DNA of 64,000 nucleotides, from NCBI GenBank assembly GCA_035344155.1, contig DAORAL010000006.1, forward strand, positions 1-64,000, in the 5' to 3' direction. The position numbers were made by a program, and so were the translations under genes. This document shows positions 16,579 through 25,942 of the stretch, one piece after another. Position 1 is the first letter of the stretch; each line of letters starts with the position of its first letter. This stretch comes from UBA1845 sp002338715 (GTDB lineage: Bacteria; Planctomycetota; Phycisphaerae; UBA1845). The notes below the pieces were generated by a model. That model saw only the letters and a list, made by a program, of their open reading frames with translations. It ran no database searches and was not told the DNA's origin.

Positions 16579-18867
16579 CTAGGGCGCACCGGCACCTGTG
16601 GGATCATCACCAAAGGGATCGCCCCCAAACGGATCAGCAAACGGGTCGCCACCGAACGGATCATCCCCGAATCCGCCATCTCCAAAAGGATCATCGCCAA
16701 ATGGATCGCCACCGAACGGATCGCCGCCCGTCGGATCACCGCCTTCGCAGACGTTCTCGACACAGTCGCGCAGGATGAAGTCACCCAGCGGGCCACACTC
16801 GCTTGCCGATCCACCGGTGTCGCGGCAGATCTTGCGGGCATCGTCGGCGTCCAGTCGACATTGTTCCTTGCATTCTTCGAGGAAGTCACCGCCGACGTCA
16901 TTGGGATCGATCGGGTTTATGTCGCCGCCGTTTGGATCGAAGCCGCCTTCGATCCCGCAGTTTTCGAACAGGCAGAAATCGACAAAGTCGCGGGCGTCCT
17001 GCCGACAGATTTGCGGATCGACACCGTCGGCTTCGCACTCGCGAATGATCTGTTCACGCTGGTCTTCACAGACGCCGGCACAATCGAATTCGCCGCCGCA
17101 CTGTTCGTGAACACAGTCTTCAAACCAACGGCGGGAACGGGCCGCACATTCTTCGAACGATGCGCCGCTCTCGTTGCACGAATCGAACAGCCGGTCGGTT
17201 TGTTCGGCGCATTCATCTTCGCATTCAGAACCGGCGCCGCATTCCTCCACGACGCACTGATCGATAGCGTCTTCTGCCGCTGCATTGCAGTCCAATCCGC
17301 GGTCTTCACCTTCCAAACACTCGTCGACGAATAGATCGAAATCATCCTTGCAGAATTGTGCACAGTCGGCTTGTTCGTCGCATTGTTCAAACGTGCAATA
17401 CAAACGGGCTGCCCGACCGGCTGCGGCGCACAAACCCCGGGTTCCACCGGAGGCCATGCACTGACGGACCACCTTCGCACCAAAGCGGTGGCAGTGGAAT
17501 TCGCAATCGAGTTCCTCGCTGCACCGTTCGGCCAGGCACTGCGTGAGCACCGCGTTGGACCGGGCGGCGCAGTTGGCACTGCCAGGGTTGTTGAAATCGC
17601 ATTCGAAGAAGACCTGTTCGGCGTCGGTCTGGCAAGCTTCCCAGCATTCGAGATCATCGCCGACACGAACAACAGTCGATGAGGTTTCGCGGCGGTTATC
17701 CCCACGGAGTAATGCCATCACCACAAACGCGCCGCCTTCGTCGTACACATGCGTAACTTCAGCGCCGGTGCTTTCGCTACCATCACCGAATCGCCACTTG
17801 ACGTTGTCCAAAACGTCGGCAGGAAGCTCAACATTCGATTCGATGGAGAACGTCACTTCCTCGCCGGGCGCGGCGATTGGCGGGTCCGCCACGATGTTGA
17901 TCACCGGCCGCCGGGCCTCACTTACTTCAAGTTCATGGGTGGCGGTGTTGCCTTGCGAATCGGTGGCGGTCACCATGAACGTATGCGTCCCTTCCGGACC
18001 GATGTCACCGACGGCCACACCACCGGGCAGATTCTCGACCGGAGCATCCGGACCGCTCTTCAACTCCCACACGACGCGTTCGATCGGTTTGACCCCGCCG
18101 AACACCGTTGCAACCAGAACGACCGTCGCCCCACCATCGCGGGGTCGCGTTGTGAAAAAGCCTTTCACACCCAGTGGAATTTCCTTGCGCGTGTCTGAGA
18201 CATTGGCGTCGACCTGATCGACCACTTCGGCTTGCGCGGAACAGAATCGCTCGATGACGTTGAGGACTTGTGGCCCCTTACCGCGGCAATTGGAATCATC
18301 GCTGTCGTCGGCACATTCAAAAAGATTGGAGAGCACGCCCTGCGCGTTCTTCAGGCGTTCACACAAAGACTCGGGCGTCGCGCGGAACCGTCGGTCGGCG
18401 ATCTTTGCCGATGTTGTGCTGCTGTTTACGTCGCCATCGAGGATGGCTGTACCGGATGAATCATCGACCTCGGCTTGGACGGTCGCAGTGTCGTCATCGT
18501 ATGAGAACGTCGTCTTGGATTCTCCGCCTTCAACGAGAACGGGACGTTCCTGATCGTCAAGTTCCAACGACAACGATTCGCCGTCTTCAAGGGTCACGTC
18601 GATTTGCGACACCTGTTCGACATCGCCATTGCCATTCTTTTCGCCGAATACGGAGAACGAACTGCCGTCACTGACTTTCGCCTGCGCGACCAGATCGCTG
18701 TTGGGATCGTCGTTGACGGCCAACTGCGTCTTGCCGTCGTTCTGTGAACCACCGTTCGACGTGCCCCCACCACCGCCGTTGGAACCACTGTCACAACCGG
18801 GAACCGCAAATCCCATCAAGACGATCAACAACGCTAATCCAGTACACCTGCGCAACAGTCCGAACAT
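16579..18867 (-). CDS. Large lipoprotein with PKD-like domain, six-cysteine repeats and DPFG-rich tail
   Basis: The protein has 762 residues from ATG 18867, chosen because GGAGA lies 7 nt upstream and a lipoprotein signal follows (lipobox AVPGC, Cys25). A Gly/Ser/Asn linker is followed by an acidic beta region, then Ig/PKD-like domains (about 255-400; WRFGDGSESTG, THVYDEGG). Residues 408-707 hold six consecutive repeats of about 47 residues, each with six cysteines in the order C-x3-C-x10/11-C-x9/11-C-x9/10-C-x4-C. The last 55 residues are a low-complexity D/P/F/G repeat. I do not recognise the repeat as a named family. An extracytoplasmic, disulfide-stabilised, outer-membrane-tethered role is inferred. 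Confidence 0.85.
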   Translation of the reverse strand: MFGLLRRCTGLALLIVLMGFAVPGCDSGSNGGGGGTSNGGSQNDGKTQLAVNDDPNSDLVAQAKVSDGSSFSVFGEKNGNGDVEQVSQIDVTLEDGESLSLELDDQERPVLVEGGESKTTFSYDDDTATVQAEVDDSSGTAILDGDVNSSTTSAKIADRRFRATPESLCERLKNAQGVLSNLFECADDSDDSNCRGKGPQVLNVIERFCSAQAEVVDQVDANVSDTRKEIPLGVKGFFTTRPRDGGATVVLVATVFGGVKPIERVVWELKSGPDAPVENLPGGVAVGDIGPEGTHTFMVTATDSQGNTATHELEVSEARRPVINIVADPPIAAPGEEVTFSIESNVELPADVLDNVKWRFGDGSESTGAEVTHVYDEGGAFVVMALLRGDNRRETSSTVVRVGDDLECWEACQTDAEQVFFECDFNNPGSANCAARSNAVLTQCLAERCSEELDCEFHCHRFGAKVVRQCMASGGTRGLCAAAGRAARLYCTFEQCDEQADCAQFCKDDFDLFVDECLEGEDRGLDCNAAAEDAIDQCVVEECGAGSECEDECAEQTDRLFDSCNESGASFEECAARSRRWFEDCVHEQCGGEFDCAGVCEDQREQIIRECEADGVDPQICRQDARDFVDFCLFENCGIEGGFDPNGGDINPIDPNDVGGDFLEECKEQCRLDADDARKICRDTGGSASECGPLGDFILRDCVENVCEGGDPTGGDPFGGDPFGDDPFGDGGFGDDPFGGDPFADPFGGDPFGDDPTGAGAP

Positions 18868-19099
18868 ATTCAATCTCCAATGGGCCAGATTCAGGGCGTT
18901 TCCGCATACCTTGAACCCAGTCATCGGCAGAGGCTGCAAATGTCTAAACGAACTTTGAAGCAGATTTGAAGGGCTTGGGGATTACACTGAACAGAATCGC
19001 CTGCAGAGGTGCGTGCGCACACGCCCTATAACGGTACACTGAATCCGAAGGTCCCAGAACGTTGAAGAAGGGGTTGAGAATCGGCGCGGGTCGGAAGGA

Positions 19100-20218
19100 C
19101 TATACGAGCCCCTCGGTTGCGGTCTGGATACCCTTGACCTTGCTGGCCAGCGCTTCGCGGTTTGGTGCAAATTCCATCGCCGTGTCGTAATGCACCGACT
19201 CGTTTTCAATCAACTCGGCCAACGAAAGCGTGAAACTGCGCATCCCCTCTTCGATGGATTGATTGATGATCGCAGGCAAGTCCTTGTCTTCTTCTTTGCG
19301 GATCTTGTCGCGTACGATCGAATTGTTCAGCAACACTTCGGTCGCGGGGAAACGCGAACCTTCTTCGATGCCGGGAAGCAATCGCTGCACGCAGATACCG
19401 CGCAAACTATTCGCCAACGACGAGCGAATGAAGGCGTGCTCGACGCGCGGGAAGAATTCGAGGATGCGGTTAAACGATTGACGGGCGTCGCTGCAGTGCA
19501 GCGTTCCGAACACGAGATGCCCGGTTTCAGCCGCCTGCAGTGCGGCCATCATCGTGTCGCGATCGCGCATTTCACCAATCAGGATGATGTCGGGGTCCTG
19601 CCGGACGACATAACGAAGGGCTTCGGCATAGCTGGGGATGTCGATGCCTACCTCGCGCTGCGAGATGATGCATTTGTCCGGAAGGAAACGATACTCCACC
19701 GGGTCTTCGATGGTAATGACGTGGGCCGATCGTTCGTGATTGATGTGATTGAGCATCGCCGCAAGCGTGCTGCTCTTACCCGAACCGGTAACGCCGCTGA
19801 TCAGGACCAATCCGTCGTATGAGATCTTGCAGATCTTTTCGTAGACCTTGGGCAGATTCAGATCCTCAAAATTCGGAATCTTGCTCTGAACGCGACGAAT
19901 CGCCGCATTCATGTCGTTGCCCGATCGAAACACGTTGATGCGATAGCGGTCGCCGGTCGCTTCACCGTAAGAAAAGTCCAGATCGCCCCGCTCGTTGTAT
20001 TCGCCTTTGCGCGATTCGGGAACCAGCGGGATCATCATGTCGCGAACATAATCGCTGTTGGGAATCTTGGGCATGTCGAGCTTGCGCAGATGACCGCCTA
20101 CGCGATAGGTTGGTATGTAACCGACTTTGAGGTGAAGGTCCGATGCGCCAAACTTACCCATGCCGTCCAGCAAATGCTTGATGACAACCGCGGGTTCGCC
20201 CAGAGTATGTTGGCTCAT
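19100..20218 (-). CDS. pilT: Type IV pilus retraction ATPase PilT
   Basis: The protein has 372 residues. The N-terminal PAS-like domain contains the ASDLHLKVG motif of the PilT branch. The secretion ATPase core has Walker A GVTGSGKSS (142-150), an Asp box (ITIEDPVEY), Walker B DIILIGEMRD and the His box GTLHCSDA. AIRRV and the arginine fingers are present. It hydrolyses ATP at the base of type IV pili to depolymerise pilin. The usual C-terminal AIRNLIRE motif of classical PilT is not obvious, and the tail is acidic and diverged. It lies downstream of, and in the same direction as, a tail-anchored coiled-coil gene. No other pilus gene is nearby. Confidence 0.93.
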   Translation of the reverse strand: MSQHTLGEPAVVIKHLLDGMGKFGASDLHLKVGYIPTYRVGGHLRKLDMPKIPNSDYVRDMMIPLVPESRKGEYNERGDLDFSYGEATGDRYRINVFRSGNDMNAAIRRVQSKIPNFEDLNLPKVYEKICKISYDGLVLISGVTGSGKSSTLAAMLNHINHERSAHVITIEDPVEYRFLPDKCIISQREVGIDIPSYAEALRYVVRQDPDIILIGEMRDRDTMMAALQAAETGHLVFGTLHCSDARQSFNRILEFFPRVEHAFIRSSLANSLRGICVQRLLPGIEEGSRFPATEVLLNNSIVRDKIRKEEDKDLPAIINQSIEEGMRSFTLSLAELIENESVHYDTAMEFAPNREALASKVKGIQTATEGLV

Positions 20219-20288
20219 CTGCCCGTTCCTCCATTCTTAGATTGTAACGAACAACAAAGGGTACCTTACACACAACTTACCGCGAAAT

Positions 20289-21107
20289 TCAACCCCCTCG
20301 CATGATCGCCACGACGCCGGTGATCAGCGCGATCACGGTCATCGTCACCGTCACCGCGAACAGCATGGAGAATCGCTTGTTCTGAGCTTCCAGCAAATCG
20401 GCGGTACGTTCACTGTCTTCGATCGCGGTCATCTGCAGATTCTTGACGGCCACACTCGATGCTGTCGTCGCATCGCCCAGCGCGGTGACGGCTTCGCGCA
20501 GTGAATCGAGCGACCCGGTCATCTTGTCGTCACGATCACCGACCGCCTCCATCTGCCGCGTCACGCTCAACAAGGCCTCGCGCTGAGCCTGGGCGGTCTT
20601 TGGAAACTCGGCCAACACTTCCTGCCAATGGTCGCCGCGCTTGTTGCCCGCACGAAGTTCGTCGGCAATACTGGCCAGCTGATCGACCTGCTTGTTATTG
20701 CCCTTCTGGATTTCGGCGAGGGTGCTGGCCATGCTGGACAGCGACGTGGAAAACTCGACCGCCCGCTCGTCCTGCCGATCCTGATGCTTGCGAATCGTTT
20801 CGACCAGCTCGATCACCTGCAGGTATCCATCCTGGAGCTTTTCGAGTTTGTTTTGACTCGCGGAAAGCGAACCGAGTTGCACGTTGTCAGCCGAGCGCTC
20901 ACTCGCCTGCCCAGTCGCCTGCGCCGTCGCGGCTTGGGCGGGACCACTCCACTGCTCGATGGTCCTTGGTTTCGACGGGGTCGCATCGCTGGATGCAGAT
21001 TTTGATCCTTGATCGGTCTTGGGTGCATCCATAACGTCGGTCGAATCCACGCCATAACCGGGTTGGAACCAACCCTTGAGCCGCGTGAGAAATGGCTTGT
21101 TTTGCAT
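20289..21107 (-). CDS. Coiled-coil protein with C-terminal membrane anchor
   Basis: The protein has 272 residues. Residues 1-75 are polar and low in complexity (Ser, Ala, Thr, Pro). About 80-235 is heptad-rich helix (Q, E, L, A, D, R), with methyl-accepting-chemotaxis-like texture but no conserved MCP hairpin. Residues about 247-268 (MLFAVTVTMTVIALITGVVAI) are a transmembrane helix followed by only a few residues, so this is a tail-anchored or type II protein. It lies 70 nt upstream of pilT in the same direction, so a role in placing or regulating the pilus motor is possible but unproven. Confidence 0.8.
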   Translation of the reverse strand: MQNKPFLTRLKGWFQPGYGVDSTDVMDAPKTDQGSKSASSDATPSKPRTIEQWSGPAQAATAQATGQASERSADNVQLGSLSASQNKLEKLQDGYLQVIELVETIRKHQDRQDERAVEFSTSLSSMASTLAEIQKGNNKQVDQLASIADELRAGNKRGDHWQEVLAEFPKTAQAQREALLSVTRQMEAVGDRDDKMTGSLDSLREAVTALGDATTASSVAVKNLQMTAIEDSERTADLLEAQNKRFSMLFAVTVTMTVIALITGVVAIMRGG

Positions 21108-21315
21108 GTCGAAAAGCTCCGCTAAGAAAGGCTGTCGCGGTGATTGAAATCACGTGTCAAGAACGCAGCGTAGAAACTCAACTTGCGTCATTGGATTCTA
21201 AGGATGGCTCAGACTCAGGTCAACGAGTTTAGGCATCGTAACGGGAAATGAATGCATGACAGTCGCGGATGCAGGCGGACTCTCGCATGCGGCGCAAGAC
21301 ACGTAACAGTTACAG

Positions 21316-22305
21316 TCATCCACCAATCTGGAACATGCTGCGCTGGGCTGTCGAGATGCCTTCGTGCAGGCGATGCCCGGTGGGCTTTTGCCGAACGGCG
21401 TTCAACAGTATCTCGCGTACTTCGGCGTCGCCCTTTCCACTCCGCAGCGCCGCACGAACGTCCAACTCGTCGTCATTGAGCAGACAAAGATGAAAACGCC
21501 CGTCGGCAGTCAGCCGCATGCGGTTGCACGTTCCGCAGTACGGGTTGCTGACCGGGGATATGAATCCGACGATCCCCTCGGCATCGGGCAATCGATAGTT
21601 GACCGACTCGTCGGCGAGGTTCTGGTTATCCACCGGTGTTAGCCGACCGATCGCAGTCTCGATGCGCCGCATGCTGTCGGACGAGGGAACGAAATTATCC
21701 TTGGCCAACCGGGCGCACTCGTTGTTACCCAGCGGCATCAATTCGATGAAGCGCACCGTCCACGGCTTATCGATCGTCAACCGCGCCAGGTCGACCACGT
21801 CCTCTTCGTTGTAACCCCGCACCACCACCGCATTGATCTTGATCGGAGTCAGGCCAGCCGCCTCTGCGGCTTCCAGCCCCGCCCACGCTTCCGAGAATGT
21901 ACCGAACCGCATGAGCTTGGCGAATCGCTGCGGATCGAGCGAGTCGATGTGCACGTTGACGCGATTCAAACCGGCCGACGCCAGCGCCTTCGCCATCCGC
22001 GGCAGCAAAACACCGTTGGTGGTCATCGACAAATCTTTGATGCCATCCACCTTGGCAATGCGCTCGACGATGTCGAGTAGATCGCTGCGCAGCGTCGGTT
22101 CACCACCGGTCAGTCGCACCTTCTCAAACCCAATGTCAGCCGCAGACCTCACGACGCGCTCGATTTCTTCCGGCGTGAGCAATCCCGCGCTGCTGACATA
22201 CTTCGACGTATCCAACGGCATGCAATACACGCATCGGAAATTGCAATGATCAATCACCGAGATGCGCAGATAGTTGATGTTTCGATCGTAGCGATCGTTG
22301 GGCAT
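21316..22305 (-). CDS. moaA: GTP 3',8-cyclase MoaA (molybdenum cofactor synthesis)
   Basis: The protein has 329 residues from ATG 22305; the frame extends upstream but only this start gives the normal length and N-terminus. The radical-SAM cluster ligands are C21, C25 and C28 (CNFRCVYC), with the SAM-binding TGGEP. A second [4Fe-4S] cluster is held by CGTCNRMR and a later LC. The essential C-terminal Gly-Gly is present (FQIGG). It converts GTP to 3',8-cyclo-7,8-dihydro-GTP, the first step of molybdopterin synthesis. No other moa gene is in the window. A GGGGACGG stretch upstream may act as ribosome site. Confidence 0.96.
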   Translation of the reverse strand: MPNDRYDRNINYLRISVIDHCNFRCVYCMPLDTSKYVSSAGLLTPEEIERVVRSAADIGFEKVRLTGGEPTLRSDLLDIVERIAKVDGIKDLSMTTNGVLLPRMAKALASAGLNRVNVHIDSLDPQRFAKLMRFGTFSEAWAGLEAAEAAGLTPIKINAVVVRGYNEEDVVDLARLTIDKPWTVRFIELMPLGNNECARLAKDNFVPSSDSMRRIETAIGRLTPVDNQNLADESVNYRLPDAEGIVGFISPVSNPYCGTCNRMRLTADGRFHLCLLNDDELDVRAALRSGKGDAEVREILLNAVRQKPTGHRLHEGISTAQRSMFQIGG

Positions 22306-22501
22306 ACCGAACCGTCCCCATCGTTGGCGGCTTACACTGCAAGCCCAGCAATCGTGACAAATCCATGAACCGGCAAGAGCGATTTGACTGGGCAACCGAT
22401 GAGGACTTTTAGAAGTTCTCCCCCATTTTGACAAGCGCGAACGCTTACCCGCTGATTTAAACCAGAGATTTCAATCAAGAGTTTGAAGGTGGGTTCAGCG
22501 A

Positions 22502-24124
22502 TCAGGAAGGCAGACAAACCGCCGGTTGAAGGGCTGTCTTCAGACCGGTCTCTTGCTCATATTGTTTAGCCGCGTTGATCACAGCCGCCCGCGTTTCGTC
22601 TGAGTCGCGCATCAGGACCACGACGGTCCCGCCGGCTCCTGCACCGGACACGCGAGCGCCATACACGCCGGCATCGGTGGTGCACTTGCGAATCAGGTTG
22701 ACGAGGGTATCGGTCTCGCGGCTTCCCAACCCGCAACGCTGACCGTAACTCCAGTGCGAGGCATACATCAACTCGCCGGCTTCGATGATTGCATTGTCGT
22801 CACCGGTTCGATTCGCCCGTGACAATCGTTCGACGAAGTGGCAGACGCGCTCGTTTTCATAAATATGGTGTTCGGTGCGCGAGCGAATCTTGTAGGTGTC
22901 GTTGGCGTCGATGACAGCGGTCGGGTCGGGCAACGGACCAAAGCGTTCGAGAAATTGCTTGCCCTTGATCTTGGTTGGCAGCAAATCGCGGAAACGCTCG
23001 ACGTACTCCGCGACGCTGATGCGAGCGAGGTACCCGTGCCACTCATCCTGCCCTGCATTCGCCCCGTTGATCAAACGCGCGATGATCGCGGCGCCCATCT
23101 TCGACGTGGTGCGTGCGTGCAGATATTTCTTCATGGCGTTGGGATAAACAATTCCCGAATCGACACCCATGACCGTCACGCCGGATGGCAGCGCGACGAA
23201 CTCGCCGACCTCCATCGGTCGACAGCAAATCGGCGACAGATGCCCGGGCTTATCCACCATCGGACTTGCAACCGTCGCGAGTCCGCACGGAATTCCGCCA
23301 AACGCTTCCAGCGAATCATGCAAAATTGATGCCGCGTTCGAAACCGCGCACTCCACATGAAACGCATTGAGCACTGCCCTGAAGACACACGACGCCAGCG
23401 ACGCGGCTTGGCGCGTCCGATCGCCCAAGAGCTTTGATTCAATACGGATCGAAAGTCCGCCACCGAAGTGCGGTACAACCCCTGCGGCCAACATCATCCG
23501 CAAGACCGCGAGGGACAAACCAGCCGCATCACTTCCAACCGACCGACCGTATCCAATCACCGTTTCGGATGTATTGAATTGGCCATCGCCGGTACCGTAG
23601 AAAATGCTGAGCGGCCAATCGCCAGCGACTTCGGATTCGGCGGGATTCGAATCGGCGTGGCGGCCATTGTTGGCGGGTCGAATATCGACATCGAACGAAG
23701 ATGCATGCGGGGCGACGCTGATGGCGATGCGTTCGTCCTGTCGCGGTGTTGCTTCGACATGGACACAGTCCCGCGCCTGGGCACTGAGGGTCAGCGCCCC
23801 ACAGTATTCGGCGATTCCGCCCATCACATCGAAGCTGCCGTGAACCTTTGTTCCCTTGTCGGTCGATCCTGACCGGCGTGCGACAGGCGGTCGATTTTGA
23901 ACTGAAGCCGTCGACTCTGCGACCGATCCAGCGACGCCGCCCGGCAACGAGGACTTGGCATGCACGGTTTCTGACTTTGCGATCACCGGGCTGGTGAGAG
24001 TTGAATCTTGTTTGGATTGAATCGGCCCCGGTGAAAGACTCGCCGGAGTCTTGGTTGTCACCGGTCTCGTTGTGGTTGAATGGGCAACCACGCTGGGGCT
24101 TGACTCATCGCTCATCATGGACAC
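22502..24124 (-). CDS. L-arabinokinase-like GHMP protein with degenerate active-site motifs
   Basis: The protein has 540 residues. Residues 1-92 are low-complexity Ser/Thr/Pro/Val. The rest resembles the C-terminal kinase domain of plant L-arabinokinase: GSFDVMGGIAEYCGALTL (97-114), GVDSGI (320-325), HPIYEN-like HHIYENERV, HWSYGQRCGLGS and the C-terminal GARVSGAGAGGTV (489-501). Two features expected of an active enzyme are missing: the Ser-rich phosphate loop P-x3-G-x-S-S-S-A is replaced around 230-245 by KLLGDRTRQAASLA, and the catalytic aspartate in the MDQ motif after PCG is replaced by Thr284. It may therefore bind rather than phosphorylate a sugar. It sits alone between moaA and the DUF151 gene. 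Confidence 0.8.
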   Translation of the reverse strand: MSMMSDESSPSVVAHSTTTRPVTTKTPASLSPGPIQSKQDSTLTSPVIAKSETVHAKSSLPGGVAGSVAESTASVQNRPPVARRSGSTDKGTKVHGSFDVMGGIAEYCGALTLSAQARDCVHVEATPRQDERIAISVAPHASSFDVDIRPANNGRHADSNPAESEVAGDWPLSIFYGTGDGQFNTSETVIGYGRSVGSDAAGLSLAVLRMMLAAGVVPHFGGGLSIRIESKLLGDRTRQAASLASCVFRAVLNAFHVECAVSNAASILHDSLEAFGGIPCGLATVASPMVDKPGHLSPICCRPMEVGEFVALPSGVTVMGVDSGIVYPNAMKKYLHARTTSKMGAAIIARLINGANAGQDEWHGYLARISVAEYVERFRDLLPTKIKGKQFLERFGPLPDPTAVIDANDTYKIRSRTEHHIYENERVCHFVERLSRANRTGDDNAIIEAGELMYASHWSYGQRCGLGSRETDTLVNLIRKCTTDAGVYGARVSGAGAGGTVVVLMRDSDETRAAVINAAKQYEQETGLKTALQPAVCLPS

Positions 24125-24277
24125 TTGTTGCAGAAGTTTATAACGGCGAACCGTATTGCATTGGTCAGATACAATCCAAGTCAGTCACAACAAACGGACT
24201 GATGATTAAACCTAACCCCGGAATTCGTCAAACACAAATGAATGTTGCAAACTCGACGGAACTATTTCCGATGCAAC

Positions 24278-24679
24278 TTAATCGTTGCCGCTTGCTTCAT
24301 CCAGGACATGGCTTTCAACAAATATGGGCGTTCCGCTCGACACGCCCAAAGCAATCGCATCGGACGGCCTCGAATCAACTTCGATCAGATGACCGTTCTG
24401 ACGCACAACCAAAGTTGCATAAAACGTGTGATCTCGCAAGTCCGAGATGACGATTTGTTCCAACTCACAACCCAGGCGTTCGACAAGATGGGCAAGCAGA
24501 TCGTGCGTCATCGGACGCGGTGTACTCAATCCCTTCAGACGGCGATCGATCGCCAGCGCTTCATTCATGCCGATCAATATCGGCAGATGCCGCGAGCCAT
24601 CGCGCTCCTTCAGGACGATCACCTGCGAATCACTGGTCTCGACGATGATCGTTCGGACGAGGTCCATCGGAATGAGCAT
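24278..24679 (-). CDS. Bifunctional nuclease (BFN, DUF151) family protein
   Basis: The protein has 133 residues from ATG 24679, which gives the usual BFN N-terminus (IPMDLVRTIIVET). The family features are LPILIGMNEALAI, RPMTHDLLAHLVERLG, and the highly conserved RPSDAIALGVSSGTPIFVE near the end. Plant members have RNase and DNase activity and bacterial ones are widely conserved with unclear roles; a structural paralogue occurs in Thermotoga. A longer frame reaches 24769 but its extra 30 residues are not family-like. The gene is monocistronic in appearance. Confidence 0.9.
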   Translation of the reverse strand: MLIPMDLVRTIIVETSDSQVIVLKERDGSRHLPILIGMNEALAIDRRLKGLSTPRPMTHDLLAHLVERLGCELEQIVISDLRDHTFYATLVVRQNGHLIEVDSRPSDAIALGVSSGTPIFVESHVLDEASGND

Positions 24680-24867
24680 GGACAGACTTTCTAATAGACA
24701 CGACCCACACGGTACCCGCGCGCGATATACGATCGACTCAAGAACAGCAGCCGACACTGCAACAACCATCGACCCACAGGTAGAAAACTATAACCGCTCA
24801 AACAGTGTCGCGCCGGATGGCGCGGGAATCGCTACAAAATCTTACAGTGTTTCAAACCATCATGGCG

Positions 24868-25755
24868 TCACGGCGCGTTGATGCCCGTCCTGCGAATGTT
24901 GCGCTCATCCATGACTGCACAAAGCTTATCGTATTCCTCGTCCGACATGCAAATACCGTTTTCTTCAATGGGGAATTGTCCCGTCTGAAGATCGTTGACA
25001 TATTCCCGAAAGGCTCCTGTCAAGATGGAGTGCAAATCGGCGTAACGTTTCACGCTTCGGGGGGGATGACCAGCCGCATACCCCAGCATGTCGTGCAACA
25101 CCACCACCGTACCATCACAATGGGGACCGGCCACGCATCCAATCACCGGCAAGGTGGTGTTCTCGGCGATGACTTTCGCCACCTCATTCGGCACGGCTTC
25201 AAGCAGAAACCCCACCACCCCTGCTTCTTCGAGCATCTGGGCGTCTTCGATCAATCGCAACGCGCTTTCTGCGCTCTTGCCTTGTGCACGATACCCGCCG
25301 TGTGCGTGAATCGATTGCGGACGCAAACCCAAGTGTGCGATGACAGGAATCGTCGCAGCCGACAGCGCCTCGACCGTTTTGATCAAGCGGCGATCAACTT
25401 CAAGTTTGACGCAATCGCAACCGGCTTCGGCCATGAACCGCCCGGCATTGCGAATCGCCTCTTCGTGCGACACCTGGTAGGTCAAATACGGCATGTCGCC
25501 CATGAGGAACGCATCGGGCGCACCGCGTCGAACGGCTTCGGTGATGGTCAACAGGTGATCGAGTCGCACCGGTAGTGTGGACGCGTGCCCGAGACACACC
25601 TCACCGTAGGTGTCGCCAACAAGGATGACCTCGACGCCCGATTCGGCCATCAACCTTGCGGTTGTGTGGTCGTAACAAGTAAGGACGCCGAATTTCTTGC
25701 CTTGACGCTTGTGCGATTGAAGCGTTGCGATTGTAATTTTGCTTGGGCTGGCCAT
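24868..25755 (-). CDS. panB: 3-methyl-2-oxobutanoate hydroxymethyltransferase
   Basis: The protein has 295 residues from ATG 25755. It adds a hydroxymethyl group from methylene-tetrahydrofolate to ketoisovalerate, giving ketopantoate for pantothenate and CoA. The TIM-barrel signatures are LTCYDHTTARLM, VGDTYGEVCLGH (metal-binding Asp), MGDMPY, VKLEV, IPVIAHLGLRPQS, LEAVP (catalytic Glu) and IGCVAGPHCDG. The usual IGIGAG motif is changed to IGCVAG, a mild deviation. No panC or panD is adjacent. Confidence 0.95.
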   Translation of the reverse strand: MASPSKITIATLQSHKRQGKKFGVLTCYDHTTARLMAESGVEVILVGDTYGEVCLGHASTLPVRLDHLLTITEAVRRGAPDAFLMGDMPYLTYQVSHEEAIRNAGRFMAEAGCDCVKLEVDRRLIKTVEALSAATIPVIAHLGLRPQSIHAHGGYRAQGKSAESALRLIEDAQMLEEAGVVGFLLEAVPNEVAKVIAENTTLPVIGCVAGPHCDGTVVVLHDMLGYAAGHPPRSVKRYADLHSILTGAFREYVNDLQTGQFPIEENGICMSDEEYDKLCAVMDERNIRRTGINAP

Positions 25756-25942
25756 GATGCTGTTAGGATATGTCCACAACCCCGGCCAAACAAGCTATCC
25801 CATTGTGAAATGTGGCGTAGTCGCTGTTTGACCCTACGCCCCGCGACCTTATCATTGAGGCTTAGATTCACCGAAACCGCTTTGGCTGCGCCAGGAAGCG
25901 AATTCGGGCGACCATTTTCAGAATGCAGGACCGGTAACAACC

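Noticed and set aside
22306..22501. Molybdenum-cofactor riboswitch upstream of moaA
   Set aside because: The 196-base interval has no hairpin arrangement that I could match with the Moco RNA motif; a covariance-model search would be needed.
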